NCBI RefSeq assembly: GCF_005519465.1
Contig: NZ_CP027858.1
Span: 4,030,001 to 4,094,000, forward strand
DNA from: Streptomyces clavuligerus
GTDB taxonomy: Bacteria; Actinomycetota; Actinomycetes; Streptomycetales; Streptomycetaceae
DNA: 64,000 bases
Direction: 5' to 3'
This document shows positions 40,911-50,213 of the stretch, piece after piece (within the stretch, counting starts at the first letter, position 1; every line of letters begins with the position of its first letter). The notes under the pieces were generated by a model, which saw only the letters and a program-made list of their open reading frames with translations, did not search any database and was not told the DNA's origin. The position numbers and the translations under genes are program-made.

Positions 40911-41881
40911 GCGTGACGGAGAACGGCGTGACGGAGAGCGGCGTACGGGAGGGCGGTGCGGCGGAGGCCGCCGGGGGCGGGGGCGCCGACACGGTCACGG
41001 TCCGTGTCCCGGCCAAGGTCAATATCCAGCTCGGGGTGGGCGGCGCCCGCCCGGACGGCTACCACGATCTCGCCAATGTCTTCCTCGCGGTGTCGCTGTA
41101 CGACCGGGTCACCGCCCGCCCGGCGGACACGCTGACGATCACCTGCGAGGGCCCCGGCGCGGCGCAGGTCCCCCTCGACGGCACCAACCTCGCCGCCCGC
41201 GCCGCGAAGCTCCTCGCCGAGCGGCACGGGATCGCCCCGGATGTGCACCTCCACATCGCCAAGGAGATCCCCGTCGCCGGGGGCATGGCGGGCGGCAGCG
41301 CGGACGGCGCGGCGGCGCTGCTCGCGTGCGACACGCTGTGGGGCCTCGGCTCCTCGCGGGCCGAGCTGCTGGAGCTGTGCGCGCGGCTCGGCAGCGATGT
41401 GCCGTTCAGCCTGGTGGGCGGGGCGGCGCTGGGCGTCGGCCGGGGCGAGCGGCTGACGCCGCTGGAGGTCGGCGGGGAGTTCCACTGGGTGTTCGCCGTC
41501 GCGGACGGGGGTCTGTCGACGCCCGCGGTGTACGGGGAGTTCGACCGCCTCAACGAGGGCGTGCGCGTCCCCGCGCCGAAGGCGTCGGAGCCGCTGCTGG
41601 CGGCCCTGCGCACGGGCGACGCCCCCGCTCTGGGCGCGGCCCTGTCGAACGACCTCCAGCCCGCGGCCCTCTCCCTCCGCCCCTCCCTCGCGACCACCCT
41701 CACCACGGGCCGCGCGGCGGGCGCCCTCGCCGCCCTGGTCTCGGGCTCGGGCCCCACGACGGCCTTCCTGGCGTCTGACGCCGTCTCCGCGGTGGCCATC
41801 GCTCGGGCCCTCCTGGCCTCGGGTACATGCGTGGCGACCCACACGGCGACGTCGCCTGCGGCGGGCGCGACGGTCCTTTAG
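40907..41881 (+). CDS. ispE: 4-diphosphocytidyl-2-C-methyl-D-erythritol kinase IspE
   Basis: 324 residues. GHMP kinase: [22 protein letters not shown] at the N terminus with the Lys and the H-binding segment, ATP loop [17 protein letters not shown], and [11 protein letters not shown] and VSGSGPT toward the C terminus. Phosphorylates CDP-methylerythritol in the non-mevalonate (MEP) isoprenoid pathway. The first 28 residues are a variable Gly/Glu-rich leader. Starts at the GTG overlapping the ksgA stop, the usual Streptomyces ksgA-ispE pairing. Confidence 0.93.
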   Translation: MSVTENGVTESGVREGGAAEAAGGGGADTVTVRVPAKVNIQLGVGGARPDGYHDLANVFLAVSLYDRVTARPADTLTITCEGPGAAQVPLDGTNLAARAAKLLAERHGIAPDVHLHIAKEIPVAGGMAGGSADGAAALLACDTLWGLGSSRAELLELCARLGSDVPFSLVGGAALGVGRGERLTPLEVGGEFHWVFAVADGGLSTPAVYGEFDRLNEGVRVPAPKASEPLLAALRTGDAPALGAALSNDLQPAALSLRPSLATTLTTGRAAGALAALVSGSGPTTAFLASDAVSAVAIARALLASGTCVATHTATSPAAGATVL

Positions 41882-41920
41882 CCTCTGGGGGGAGACCGAG
41901 GCCGCAAAAATCAGCCTCGT

Positions 41921-42100
41921 GGGGGTGCCCCCTCTGGGGGAGGTTGCTCCGCGCACATTCAGCCCCTCCGGCGTTTGAGGCGCGGGGGTTCGGGGGCTGG
42001 CCCCCGACGATGGGGCCGCGCGGGGGTCCGTTGGCTTGCGCGTGAGGTTTTCCGTTGGGTGCGGGGTCCGTCCTCAATCTCCCCCAGAGGGGGTACCCCC
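41921..42100. repeat. 180-bp inverted-repeat (palindromic) intergenic element
   Basis: Arms 41921-41946 (gggggtgccccctctggggg followed by aggttg) and 42075-42100 are inverted copies with two mismatches. The interior includes cccctccggcgtttgaggcg, a word I recall as part of an abundant Streptomyces intergenic repeat. Sits directly after ispE and could terminate its operon. The frames crossing it are Pro/Gly/Arg-rich noise. Confidence 0.65.
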
Positions 42101-42121
42101 AACGGGCTTGTTGTGCTCGGG

Positions 42122-42496
42122 TCACCCGTCAGGTGCGGGATGTGGGGGCCTCCGGGCTCGACTCCTCAGGGCCGGCAGACCGAGGTCCGACGTCCAGGCG
42201 CGGGTGATTCTCCGCCGGTCCCTTCCGGGGACGACCCTGCACCCCCCACCACGGGCAGACGGCCCACCCGGGTGCGGGGCTTCCGTCAAACGGGGGAGGC
42301 GGAGTATTTCGTCGCTCAACGGCCCATGCGACGCCGGTCGGCGATCGTCGCCCTCGTCAAGAGCGACGGGCACGGGCGGCTTGGGGCCGTCGGCGCGAGG
42401 CTTCTTCTTCAGCTTGCAGTCGGGGCGGGGACAGGCACAGGGGCCGAAGTCGAACGGGTTCAGCTCAAGCCTCTGGCTCAGGGGCTGGCGCATCAT
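42122..42496 (-). CDS. Possible small Cys-containing protein
   Basis: 124 codons from ATG (MMRQPLSQRLELNPFDFGPC). The first 50 residues look protein-like: LNPFDFGPCACPRPDC then a basic KLKKKPR, with a Cys cluster that could bind zinc. The rest is Pro/Arg-rich and shows little coding character, so the true C terminus may have been lost. It lies 229 bases beyond the XRE gene on the same strand. Not recognised; could be a decayed gene or a chance frame. The rest of 42101-42725 holds no other credible gene. Confidence 0.35.
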   Translation of the reverse strand: MMRQPLSQRLELNPFDFGPCACPRPDCKLKKKPRADGPKPPVPVALDEGDDRRPASHGPLSDEILRLPRLTEAPHPGGPSARGGGCRVVPGRDRRRITRAWTSDLGLPALRSRARRPPHPAPDG

Positions 42497-42725
42497 CGGC
42501 TTCCGCGTCGTGGGGTGTGCTGGCCGGTCGCCGCGTCGGCGAGGGCTCTGCGACGGTCCTGCTGCTGGGGAGTGCGCATGCGACCAGGGTCTCGTCACTG
42601 TCCGCGCACATGAAGAGACGCCCCGTATCGCCGCCGTGCATGTCTGGGACCGGGACCCGTACGGGGCGTGGTGCCGGTCTGCTCTCAGCAGTCCTGGGTC
42701 GTACGAGTCGTACGACCCAGAGGGC

Positions 42726-43973
42726 TCAGAGGGCGGTACGGGCGGTGGCGGGAAGGAAGCCGCTCACGGGCGGAGGTGCCGTGCCGACCAGTTTGGACAC
42801 GCGCCTCAGGCGGGCCGTGGAGCCCCGCGTCACCCGTTGCACGATCACCGACGGCAACGCCTGGTGCCGAGCCCACTTCGGATCGGCGAGCAACGCGGTC
42901 TCCAGCGTCTCCAGCGACGCGTCCCACATCCGCGCGTCGGCCTGGGCGAGCGCCTTGTCCATCGCGTAGCGGTTCCGCGCGGCCGTCGAAAGGGCCCCCT
43001 CGTGCGTGGGCTTGATCTCGCTGATCAGCGCGAGCGCCTTCCCCGTCTCTCCCAGCGCCACGTTGATCCCGACCGCCTGGGTGGTCGCCGACACCGGTCC
43101 GAACACGGTGCCGTGGGCCCTGTGCTCCCGGCCCATCCGGGCCCCGGCCGCGTGCGACTGGGAGAGATAGTCCTCCGCCCGGTCCCGGTTGTTCAGCCGG
43201 GAGGCGACGACGGCGGCGAAGTTGATGTGCGATCCGTAGGCCACCAACTCCCCCACGGTCGCGGTGGAGAACTTCGGCTCGATGTCCGTCGCCGCGCGCT
43301 CGGCGAAGGTGAGGGCGTCGGAGAGCCGCGCGTCCCGTAGGTACACCCAGGCGCGCCCGGACAGGACAAGGGCTTGACGGAGGTCGTCGGCCGCCAGGGA
43401 GGCGGCGTGCTGGGCGTGCCCGATCGCCGCGTAGGCGAGATCCCGGCTGCTGGTCAGGTTCGCCACGTACGCGGCGAGCCGGAAGGCGTCGGCGAGGATT
43501 CCGTGCATCTCGCCCCGGCCGGCCGCCGACTGCTCGCGAAGCCGGGCTGCGGCCTGCACCAAGAGCGGGCGCGCGAGGGCCGCCGCCTCCATGTAGGCGC
43601 CTTGCCAGTAGACGTCCCAGCATGCCGCGGCGGTCTCGTGCAGTTCCGCGACGGAGGGGACGTCGTCGATGGCGTCGGGGAGGATTCCGGCGGCCGTGTC
43701 GTGGACGGTCTGGGACAGGTCCCGGAGCGTGGTCCGGTCGGCGCGGTCCATGCTGCGGCGCGGTGCCTGCTGGCCGAGGACGACGGAGGTGTCGACCCCC
43801 AGGGCGACCGCGATTTTCATGAGTGTGCGGAGAGTCAGCCGACGTCCCTGTTCAGCCTGTTGGATGGTCGGCAGTGAGAGGCCGGTCATTTCGGCGAGAT
43901 CGGACTGCCGGATCTCTTTGCCTCGGAGGATCTTGATGCGCTCGCCGTCGCTGTACTCGTTCCATTGCGGCAT
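42726..43973 (-). CDS. XRE-family regulator with TPR-like domain
   Basis: 415 residues; the ATG giving MPQWNEYSDGERIK has an aggaagg site, whereas the longer frame does not. Residues 10-65 are a helix-turn-helix (LRGKEIRQSDLAEMTGLSLPTIQQAEQGRR). Residues about 100-400 are all-helical with repeated AxxxARxLLVxAAxRL-type patterns, typical of the TPR-like sensor region in Streptomyces XRE proteins. Ligand and target unknown. Upstream small gene ends at 44051, 77 bases before this start. Confidence 0.86.
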   Translation of the reverse strand: MPQWNEYSDGERIKILRGKEIRQSDLAEMTGLSLPTIQQAEQGRRLTLRTLMKIAVALGVDTSVVLGQQAPRRSMDRADRTTLRDLSQTVHDTAAGILPDAIDDVPSVAELHETAAACWDVYWQGAYMEAAALARPLLVQAAARLREQSAAGRGEMHGILADAFRLAAYVANLTSSRDLAYAAIGHAQHAASLAADDLRQALVLSGRAWVYLRDARLSDALTFAERAATDIEPKFSTATVGELVAYGSHINFAAVVASRLNNRDRAEDYLSQSHAAGARMGREHRAHGTVFGPVSATTQAVGINVALGETGKALALISEIKPTHEGALSTAARNRYAMDKALAQADARMWDASLETLETALLADPKWARHQALPSVIVQRVTRGSTARLRRVSKLVGTAPPPVSGFLPATARTAL

Positions 43974-44050
43974 GCTGGTTTTCCTTCCTGGCGCCCACGA
44001 GGAACGGTACGACGGCGAAGGGCCTTTCACAGGGCTGCTGCCCATCGGAT

Positions 44051-44437
44051 TCACTCCTGAGCGGTGAATCCCTCAGCTTTGAGCAACATGGCGCCGTGGC
44101 CCGCGTGTTCGTGGACGATGCGGTGCGCTTTCTCGACGGTCAGCGCGGGGTCGTCCACGTCGAGGACCCGCTCGGTGCCCGGCTCCAGGCCGTGCATGCC
44201 GTCGCCGGTGTCCAGGACGTACCGGAGCCTCCAGCGGGTCACGGGAGCCATGCGCGTGACGGTGATCGTGGCGGAGGCCGGGTGATGGCCGTCCCTGATC
44301 GTCCGGATCACGGACGGCATATGCGGCCCGTCGGTCGCGCCGATCCATGTGCCGACCGGGTCCTCAAGCACTTCGACCCGGCTGTCCGCCGCCGTACCCG
44401 GAGCGCTGACGTCGTACCAGATTTTGTGAAAAGGCAC
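44051..44437 (-). CDS. Hypothetical protein, 128 residues
   Basis: GTG start, no clear ribosome binding site. Alpha/beta, acidic, with RVEVLEDPVGTWIGA and RIVHEHAGHGAMLLKAEGF near the C terminus. Not recognised. Same strand as the XRE gene 77 bases downstream and probably cotranscribed, so it may be under the same control or be its sensor partner. Confidence 0.62.
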   Translation of the reverse strand: MPFHKIWYDVSAPGTAADSRVEVLEDPVGTWIGATDGPHMPSVIRTIRDGHHPASATITVTRMAPVTRWRLRYVLDTGDGMHGLEPGTERVLDVDDPALTVEKAHRIVHEHAGHGAMLLKAEGFTAQE

Positions 44438-44518
44438 GGAGGCAGCGTAGTGGTGACGAGGGCTTGTGGGGATGCCTCGTACGGTTGCGCGGGACCCGTC
44501 CCTGCGGGGCTGTAGGAG

Positions 44519-44824
44519 TCAGACCACCGGGTCCTCAAAGGCAGGGACGACGGCGGGGGTTGCCATACCGTTGTGGTCGAGCGAATGCGGCGTCAGCTCA
44601 ATACTGCGGATCAGTACGCCCGGCACCTCTGCCACGCGTTCCAACGCCTGAACCATGGCGTCCCGGAGGCTTTCCGCAGGGAAGTAGCAGACGAACTTCG
44701 AGTACCCCGGCCCCTCTTCCGGGCCCAGGAATCCGTCGGCGAAGCTGTCGAGCCCGTCGATGGTGTCGGACTGCTCCGGCGTGAAGGGTTCCAGGGTATG
44801 CATGACAAAGTGCCAGCTATGCAC
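44519..44824 (-). CDS. Hypothetical protein, 101 residues
   Basis: GTG at 44824 (VHSWHFVMHTLEPF) overlaps the stop of the upstream 48-codon gene by eight bases. An alternative ATG at 44851 with an aagagga site would add nine residues. The product is acidic, with DGFLGPEEGPGYSKFVCYFP and AMVQALERVAEVPGVLIRSI suggesting a ferredoxin-like alpha/beta fold. Not recognised. Part of a small same-strand gene run between the XRE gene and the divergent methyltransferase. Confidence 0.6.
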   Translation of the reverse strand: MHSWHFVMHTLEPFTPEQSDTIDGLDSFADGFLGPEEGPGYSKFVCYFPAESLRDAMVQALERVAEVPGVLIRSIELTPHSLDHNGMATPAVVPAFEDPVV

Positions 44825-44963
44825 AGCGGATGTGGTCCTTGATGAATTCATCGATCCTCTTCGCGTGATCACCTGCGTCCCGGGGAGTGCAGAAGACCGG
44901 CATCCTTCCGGTACAGCGACAACAGACGACGGCACCCCACCAATGCTTGTCCCCCAGGCGCAT
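44817..44963 (-). CDS. 48-residue Cys-containing mini-protein
   Basis: MRLGDKHWWGAVVCCRCTGR, then MPVFCTPRDAGDHAKRIDEF: three Cys close together plus a fourth and two His, a possible zinc site, followed by an amphipathic helix. It overlaps the next gene by eight bases, an arrangement typical of coupled genes, which supports both. Not recognised. Upstream 182 bases lead to the divergent methyltransferase. Confidence 0.5.
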   Translation of the reverse strand: MRLGDKHWWGAVVCCRCTGRMPVFCTPRDAGDHAKRIDEFIKDHIRCA

Positions 44964-45145
44964 GCCACCACGTCCTACGCCTCGGCGACGGGAGAAGACG
45001 CCGGACGAGGGACGAACCGCCCGATCGTGCGACATCCCGCGGTGGCCTGGTGCCGACGGCCCGTGGGGCTGCCGCGCATAGGATCACACGGGCCCAGCCC
45101 CTGTTCGCGTTATTCACCGCCTGCCGACCACCCCACGGAGCACTG

Positions 45146-45961
45146 ATGACCGCCCACCCCGCGCGCGATCTTTCGGTCACCGACCGCGGTCTTCTCTCGA
45201 CCAGGGCGTATGGAACGGACCGGCATCTGGCTGCCCGACAGTCGCTCTACCGGTGGCAGTCGCCGCGCCACGACATGCCGGGTCTGGTCGTGAACGAACT
45301 GGCCGGTGTGCGGGGCCCGGTCGCGGATGTGGGCTGTGGCAACGGGACGTTCGTGCGGCGGGTGCGCGAGGAGCGGCCCGGTCTGGCCGTGCTGCCGCTG
45401 GATGTCTCCCCCGGCATTCTCGCCGGTCTGCCGGGAGCTGTCGTCGCGGATGCTCAGCGGCTCCCCGTCGCCGATGGGACCCTGGGCGCCGTGCTCGCGC
45501 TGCACATGCTCTACCACGTGGAGGACCGGGCCCGGGCCGTGCGGGAGCTGGGCCGGGTCCTGGCCCCCGGCGGGGTGGCGGTCGTCTCCACCAACAGCCG
45601 GAGCGACAAACGGGAGCTGGAAACCCTCTGGAGCCGGGCGGCCGGTGATGTCCTGGGTGTTCCGGAGGGCCCGGCCCGGGTGCGGCTGTCCGCCCGTTTC
45701 ACCCTGGAGGACGCTCCGGCGACCCTGGGCGCGGTCTTCGCCGACATCCGTACGATCCCCCTGCCCGGAGTGGTCACGGTGACGGACTCCGCACCGGTCG
45801 TCGCCCACCTGGCCTCGTACGAAGCCTGGGCGGACCGGATGGGTGTCCCGTTCCGGGAGACCGTCGAACGGGCCCGGGAACGGGTCGAGGAGACCATCCG
45901 GGCGGAGGGGGCGTTCCGCATCACCTGCCTGGGAGGTCTGCTCGTGTGCCGGAGGGGATGA
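45146..45961 (+). CDS. Class I SAM-dependent methyltransferase
   Basis: 271 residues from ATG (ggag 7 bases upstream). UbiE/Methyltransf_11 type: ADVGCGNGTFVRRV (SAM loop), LPLDVSPGIL, VADAQRLPVADGTLGAVLAL and LYHVEDRARAVRELGRVLAPGG. Substrate unknown. Resembles methyltransferases annotated in Streptomyces as rRNA or small-molecule methylases, but nothing here fixes the substrate. Divergent from the small minus-strand genes and followed by ABC-F after 167 bases. Confidence 0.88.
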   Translation: MTAHPARDLSVTDRGLLSTRAYGTDRHLAARQSLYRWQSPRHDMPGLVVNELAGVRGPVADVGCGNGTFVRRVREERPGLAVLPLDVSPGILAGLPGAVVADAQRLPVADGTLGAVLALHMLYHVEDRARAVRELGRVLAPGGVAVVSTNSRSDKRELETLWSRAAGDVLGVPEGPARVRLSARFTLEDAPATLGAVFADIRTIPLPGVVTVTDSAPVVAHLASYEAWADRMGVPFRETVERARERVEETIRAEGAFRITCLGGLLVCRRG

Positions 45962-46128
45962 CCCGCCCGGTCCGCGAGCGCCCCTCCTCATACGGAGCGT
46001 GTGCGGACGGTGACCTCGCCACGCCCCCTGTCCGGGCGCGGGGCCCAGGGGCGGCCTCCCCGGGAGGACGGGTCCAGGGGCGGACTACCCTGGAAGGCCG
46101 ACCCCGTCCCGCCCCAGCATGGAGAAAA

Positions 46129-47925
46129 ATGGCCGTCAACCTGGTCAATGTCGAGGCCGTCAGCAAGGTGTACGGCACCCGCGCCCTGCTCGACACCGTG
46201 TCCCTCGGCGTCTCCGAAGGCGACCGTATCGGTGTCGTCGGACGCAACGGAGACGGCAAGACCACGCTGATCCGCATGCTCGCCAAGCTGGAGGAGCCGG
46301 ACAGCGGCCGGGTCACCCAGAGCGGCGGGCTGCGCATCGGGGTGCTCACCCAGCATGACTCGCTGGACCCGGAGGCCACCGTCCGGCACGAGGTCATCGG
46401 TGATCTCGCGGACCACGAGTGGGCGGGCAACGCCAAGATCCGGGACGTGCTCACCGGGCTCTTCGGCGGGCTCGACCTCCCCGGGTTCCCGCAGGGCCTG
46501 GACACCGTCATCGCTCCGCTCTCCGGCGGTGAGCGCCGCCGGGTCGCGCTCGCCAAGCTGCTCATCGCCGAGCAGGACCTCATCGTCCTGGACGAGCCCA
46601 CCAACCACCTCGACGTCGAGGGCATCGCCTGGCTCGCCCGCCACCTCCAGACCCGCCGCTCCGCCCTGGTCTGCGTCACCCACGACCGCTGGTTCCTCGA
46701 CCAGGTCTGCACCCGCATGTGGGACGTCCAGCGCGGCTCGGTGTACGAGTACGAGGGCGGCTACAGCGACTATGTCTTCGCCCGCGCCGAGCGCGAGCGC
46801 ATCGCCGCCACGGAGGAGGCCAAGCGGCAGAACCTGGTCCGCAAGGAGCTGGCCTGGCTGCGCCGGGGCGCGCCCGCCCGGACCTCCAAGCCCCGGTACC
46901 GGATCGAGGCGGCCAATGAGCTGATCGCGGACGTGCCGCCGCCCCGGGACACCAGCGAGCTGATGAAGTTCGCCAACGCACGGCTCGGCAGGACGGTCTT
47001 CGACCTGGAGGACGTCGGTGTCCAGGCCGGGTCCAAGGTGCTGCTGAAGCATCTGACCTGGCAGCTCGGCCCCGGCGACCGGATCGGCCTGGTCGGCGTC
47101 AACGGTGCCGGAAAGACCTCGCTGCTGCGGGCCCTGGCCGAGGCCGCCCGCACCGAGGGCGAGACCCAGCCGTACGCCGGACGGATCGTCGTCGGCAAGA
47201 CGGTCCGGCTGGCCTACCTCTCGCAGGACGTCACCGAGCTGCCCGGTGCCCTCCGGGTGCTGGAGGCCGTCCAGCAGATCCGGGACCGGGTCGACCTCGG
47301 CAAGGGCCGGGAGATGACCGCGGGCCAGCTCTGCGAGCGCTTCGGCTTCAGCAAGGAGAAGCAGTGGACACCCGTCGCCGACCTCTCCGGCGGTGAGCGC
47401 CGCCGCCTCCAGCTCCTGCGGCTGCTGATGGACGAGCCGAACGTCCTCTTCCTCGACGAGCCCACCAACGACCTCGACATCGAGACCCTGACCCAGCTGG
47501 AGGACCTGCTCGACGGCTGGCCCGGCTCGATGGTCGTGATCTCGCACGACCGGTTCTTCCTGGAGCGCACCACCGACCGGACCTTCGCCCTGCTCGGCGA
47601 CGCCACCCTGCGGATGCTGCCGCGCGGCATCGACGAGTATCTGGAGCGCCGCCAGAAGATGATCGAGGCCGCGGCCCCGGCGCCCGTCGCGCCCCCGGCC
47701 AAGGCCAAGTCCGCCGGAGAGGCCCGGGCCGCGCAGAAGGAGCTGGCCCGTATCGAGCGCAGGCTGGACAAGATCTCCGAGAAGGAGACGGCGCTCCACG
47801 ACCGCATCGCGGCGAACGCCACCGACTTCGAGAAGGTCGCCCAACTCGACGCCGAGCTGCGGGAACTCGCCGGTGAGCGGGAAGAACTGGAGCTGCACTG
47901 GCTGGAGCTTGCCGAGGACGCCTGA
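46129..47925 (+). CDS. ABC-F family ATPase (ribosome-associated translation factor)
   Basis: 598 residues from ATG with ggag upstream. Two ATPase domains and no membrane segments: Walker A GRNGDGKTT (about 38) and GVNGAGKTS (about 323), signatures LSGGERRRVAL and LSGGERRRLQL, Walker B LIVLDEPTNHLD and VLFLDEPTNDLD. The inter-domain linker is at about 215-275, and a charged coiled-coil C terminus follows (ARAAQKELARIERRLDKIS). ABC-F proteins act at the ribosomal E-site; some protect against antibiotics. Linker length gives no clear resistance signature, so a housekeeping role is assumed. Confidence 0.92.
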   Translation: MAVNLVNVEAVSKVYGTRALLDTVSLGVSEGDRIGVVGRNGDGKTTLIRMLAKLEEPDSGRVTQSGGLRIGVLTQHDSLDPEATVRHEVIGDLADHEWAGNAKIRDVLTGLFGGLDLPGFPQGLDTVIAPLSGGERRRVALAKLLIAEQDLIVLDEPTNHLDVEGIAWLARHLQTRRSALVCVTHDRWFLDQVCTRMWDVQRGSVYEYEGGYSDYVFARAERERIAATEEAKRQNLVRKELAWLRRGAPARTSKPRYRIEAANELIADVPPPRDTSELMKFANARLGRTVFDLEDVGVQAGSKVLLKHLTWQLGPGDRIGLVGVNGAGKTSLLRALAEAARTEGETQPYAGRIVVGKTVRLAYLSQDVTELPGALRVLEAVQQIRDRVDLGKGREMTAGQLCERFGFSKEKQWTPVADLSGGERRRLQLLRLLMDEPNVLFLDEPTNDLDIETLTQLEDLLDGWPGSMVVISHDRFFLERTTDRTFALLGDATLRMLPRGIDEYLERRQKMIEAAAPAPVAPPAKAKSAGEARAAQKELARIERRLDKISEKETALHDRIAANATDFEKVAQLDAELRELAGEREELELHWLELAEDA

Positions 47926-48037
47926 GCCGACCGGCCCCCTTCCCGCGTCCGTCCGGGTGATAGAAAGTATCCGGCTTCACCTGACATGAATACGCGGAAC
48001 CGCTGTCCGAAAACGCTGCACGCCCGCCGGAATCGCC

Positions 48038-48064
48038 GGAGCCTCCGGAGCCTCCGGAGCCTCC
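48038..48064. repeat. Three 9-bp ggagcctcc repeats
   Basis: Contiguous copies at 48038, 48047 and 48056 in the 218-base gap between ABC-F and the beta-propeller gene. Slippage repeat; no gene here. Confidence 0.8.
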
Positions 48065-48143
48065 GCAACCGGGAGCCCCGGAGACGGGGACCGGGAGCGG
48101 GAGCGGCGTTCGGGCGGCGGACCGTGGGAAAGGGGACGCGCCG

Positions 48144-50132
48144 ATGTCCCAGCCGCCCAGCCCGCCGCCGCAGGGAGGCTTCGGCGCTCCGCAGGACCCG
48201 CGCCAGTGGTCCCCGCAGGACCGGCCGGAGCCTCCGTACCAGGAGCCCCCTCACCAGGAGGACCGGCAGGGGTCCTTCCCGCACGATCCGCCGGAGTTCC
48301 GGCCCGGCCCGCCCCAGGACCCGCGTTCCGCCGCGCCCCCGCCGGGGCCGTTCCTCCAGGAGCCCGTGCCCGGGACGGGGCACCTTCCGCCCGTACACCC
48401 GCAGACGCCCGCGCCCGCGCCGGGTCCCGCGTACCCGCAGGCGCCCGTACCCCCGCCCGGCACCCCGTACGGGCAGTCCCCCTACGGGCAGCCCCCGTAC
48501 GGCGGGCAGCAGCCGTACGGGCAGCCGGGCCCCGGCCCGCAGGGCCCCTACGGCCCCGTCCCCACCGGCGTGGTCGCGTACGGCGGCGCCCCGCAGCAGC
48601 CGTACCCCTGCACCCCCGCCCCGCCCGCCCCGGACACCACCGGCGGCCACCGGCGGAAGGGCCTCCGCGGCAGGCCCGGCGCGGTTCTCGCGGCGGGCCT
48701 CGCCGTGCTGCTCCTGGTCGGCGGCGGCGGGTATCTCGCCCTCTCCGGGGACAAGGAGACAGCGCCGGAACAGAGGGAGAGCCAGGCGGAGGAGCAGCAG
48801 GAACAGCAGGAGCAGGAGGGGAAGGAAGAGACGGAAGAGAAGGAAGAGAAGGGGGAGAACGGGGAACGGGCGGGCGGCTCCGGGCGGAGCGCGGACGACG
48901 CCCTCAACGCGGGCCGCGAGGACGGCGAGGCGAAAGTCTCGTTCGTGACGAAGAACGACGTCGACCTGCCCCGCAACGGCGTCGACGCCTTCGGCCCCTG
49001 GACCGCGGGCGACACCGTCGTCCGCGCGGTGCACCGGCAGATCACCGGCTACTCCACCGCCGACGGCCGCAAGAAGTGGACCCTCCCCGTCGGCACCGAC
49101 ATCTGCTCCGCCACGTTCAACGCGTCCGCCGACGGCAAGGTCGTCATCGGCGTCAAGGACGGCACCGGGGAGCGGGCCAAGTGCCTCGATCTGCGGATGG
49201 TCGACATCCGCACCGGCACCGTGGGCTGGAAGAAGACCCTCCGCACCGGCTCCGGCTTCCGGTCCCTCACCGAGTTCACGCTCACCATCAGCGGTGACAC
49301 CCTCGGCGCCGCCGGGCTCGGCAACTCCTTCGGCCTCTCGCTGCGCGACGGCCGCCCGCTCTTCGAGGGCCCCGCCACCGGCTGCAAGCCGTTCGCCTTC
49401 GCGGGCGGGCCCCGGCTGCTCGCCGCCGTGAGCTGCCCCACCAAGGACTGGAAGAAGCCCAGACAGCAGCTCCAGGAGCTGGACGCGGCCACCGGCCGGG
49501 TGAAGTGGACCTACAGCGCGCCCGAGGGCTGGGAGGTCGAGAAGGTCTTCTCCGCCGATCCGGTCGTCGTCTCGCTCAAGCAGAGCCGGGAGAAGAAGTG
49601 GGGTGTCGTCGCCCTCACGGACCGGGGCACCGAACGCTCCCGGATCCAGGGCGGGAAGGACCGGTTCCAGCCACGTTGCGGCGGCAATTTCGTGGTGCTC
49701 GGTGAGCATCTGGAGGGCTGCGCCGGCGTCGCGGCCGACGACGACGCCTTCTACATCGCCACCCAGCCCGAACGCCCCGGCGGCGCCAACGAGGTCGTCG
49801 CCTTCGACCTCGACAGCGGGCGCGAGACATGGCGCACCCCGTCGGGCGGCGGGAGCACCCTGCTGCCGCTGCGCATGGAGGGCACGGACGTCCTCGCCTA
49901 CCGCGAGCCCACCTACGACCGGGGCGGCGCCCTGACGGTCATCCCGCCCGGCGGCGGCGCGCCCCGCACCCTGCTGCGGCTCCAGGCCGCCACCGCGCGG
50001 ACCGAGTCCTCTCTCTACTCGCCGCGGCTGGTGTACGGGGGCGGCACCCTCTTCATCGCCAGTGGCCGGGTCAGTGCCCGTGACGACGCGGAGGAACTCC
50101 GGACCCCGACCATGATGGCCTTCACCCGGTGA
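48144..50132 (+). CDS. Membrane-anchored PQQ-like beta-propeller protein 1
   Basis: 662 residues. Pro/Gln/Gly/Tyr-rich cytoplasmic N terminus (about 1-170, PYGQPPYGGQQPYGQPGPGP), one TM helix (AVLAAGLAVLLLVGGGGYLA, about 180-200), an acidic Gln/Glu coiled stretch (EEQQEQQEQEGKEETEEKEE), then an extracellular eight-bladed propeller of the PQQ-binding-like type. Blade motifs include GYSTADGRKKWTLPVG, DIRTGTVGWKK, ATGRVKWTY and DLDSGRETWRTP. No enzyme motif; likely envelope scaffold or sensor. Paralogue follows after 81 bases. Confidence 0.85.
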   Translation: MSQPPSPPPQGGFGAPQDPRQWSPQDRPEPPYQEPPHQEDRQGSFPHDPPEFRPGPPQDPRSAAPPPGPFLQEPVPGTGHLPPVHPQTPAPAPGPAYPQAPVPPPGTPYGQSPYGQPPYGGQQPYGQPGPGPQGPYGPVPTGVVAYGGAPQQPYPCTPAPPAPDTTGGHRRKGLRGRPGAVLAAGLAVLLLVGGGGYLALSGDKETAPEQRESQAEEQQEQQEQEGKEETEEKEEKGENGERAGGSGRSADDALNAGREDGEAKVSFVTKNDVDLPRNGVDAFGPWTAGDTVVRAVHRQITGYSTADGRKKWTLPVGTDICSATFNASADGKVVIGVKDGTGERAKCLDLRMVDIRTGTVGWKKTLRTGSGFRSLTEFTLTISGDTLGAAGLGNSFGLSLRDGRPLFEGPATGCKPFAFAGGPRLLAAVSCPTKDWKKPRQQLQELDAATGRVKWTYSAPEGWEVEKVFSADPVVVSLKQSREKKWGVVALTDRGTERSRIQGGKDRFQPRCGGNFVVLGEHLEGCAGVAADDDAFYIATQPERPGGANEVVAFDLDSGRETWRTPSGGGSTLLPLRMEGTDVLAYREPTYDRGGALTVIPPGGGAPRTLLRLQAATARTESSLYSPRLVYGGGTLFIASGRVSARDDAEELRTPTMMAFTR

Positions 50133-50213
50133 CCCGGGCCGGGGCCCGGTGACCGCGCCGGGCCCGGCCGTCCCGTCCCGCCGCAGCCGCCGAACCCCCG
50201 AGGTACGCACGCC

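Noticed and set aside
42036..43340. Large + strand frame across the XRE gene
   Set aside because: It is antisense to the clear XRE-TPR gene, lacks a domain and has Arg/Gly-rich composition typical of a shadow frame.
46129..47925. Antibiotic-resistance ABC-F
   Set aside because: The sequence shows a full ABC-F protein but nothing specific to resistance, and no ribosome-targeting antibiotic cluster is adjacent.
48781..48860. Glu/Gln repeat as a separate element
   Set aside because: It is simply the coiled linker of the beta-propeller protein, in frame and continuous with it.
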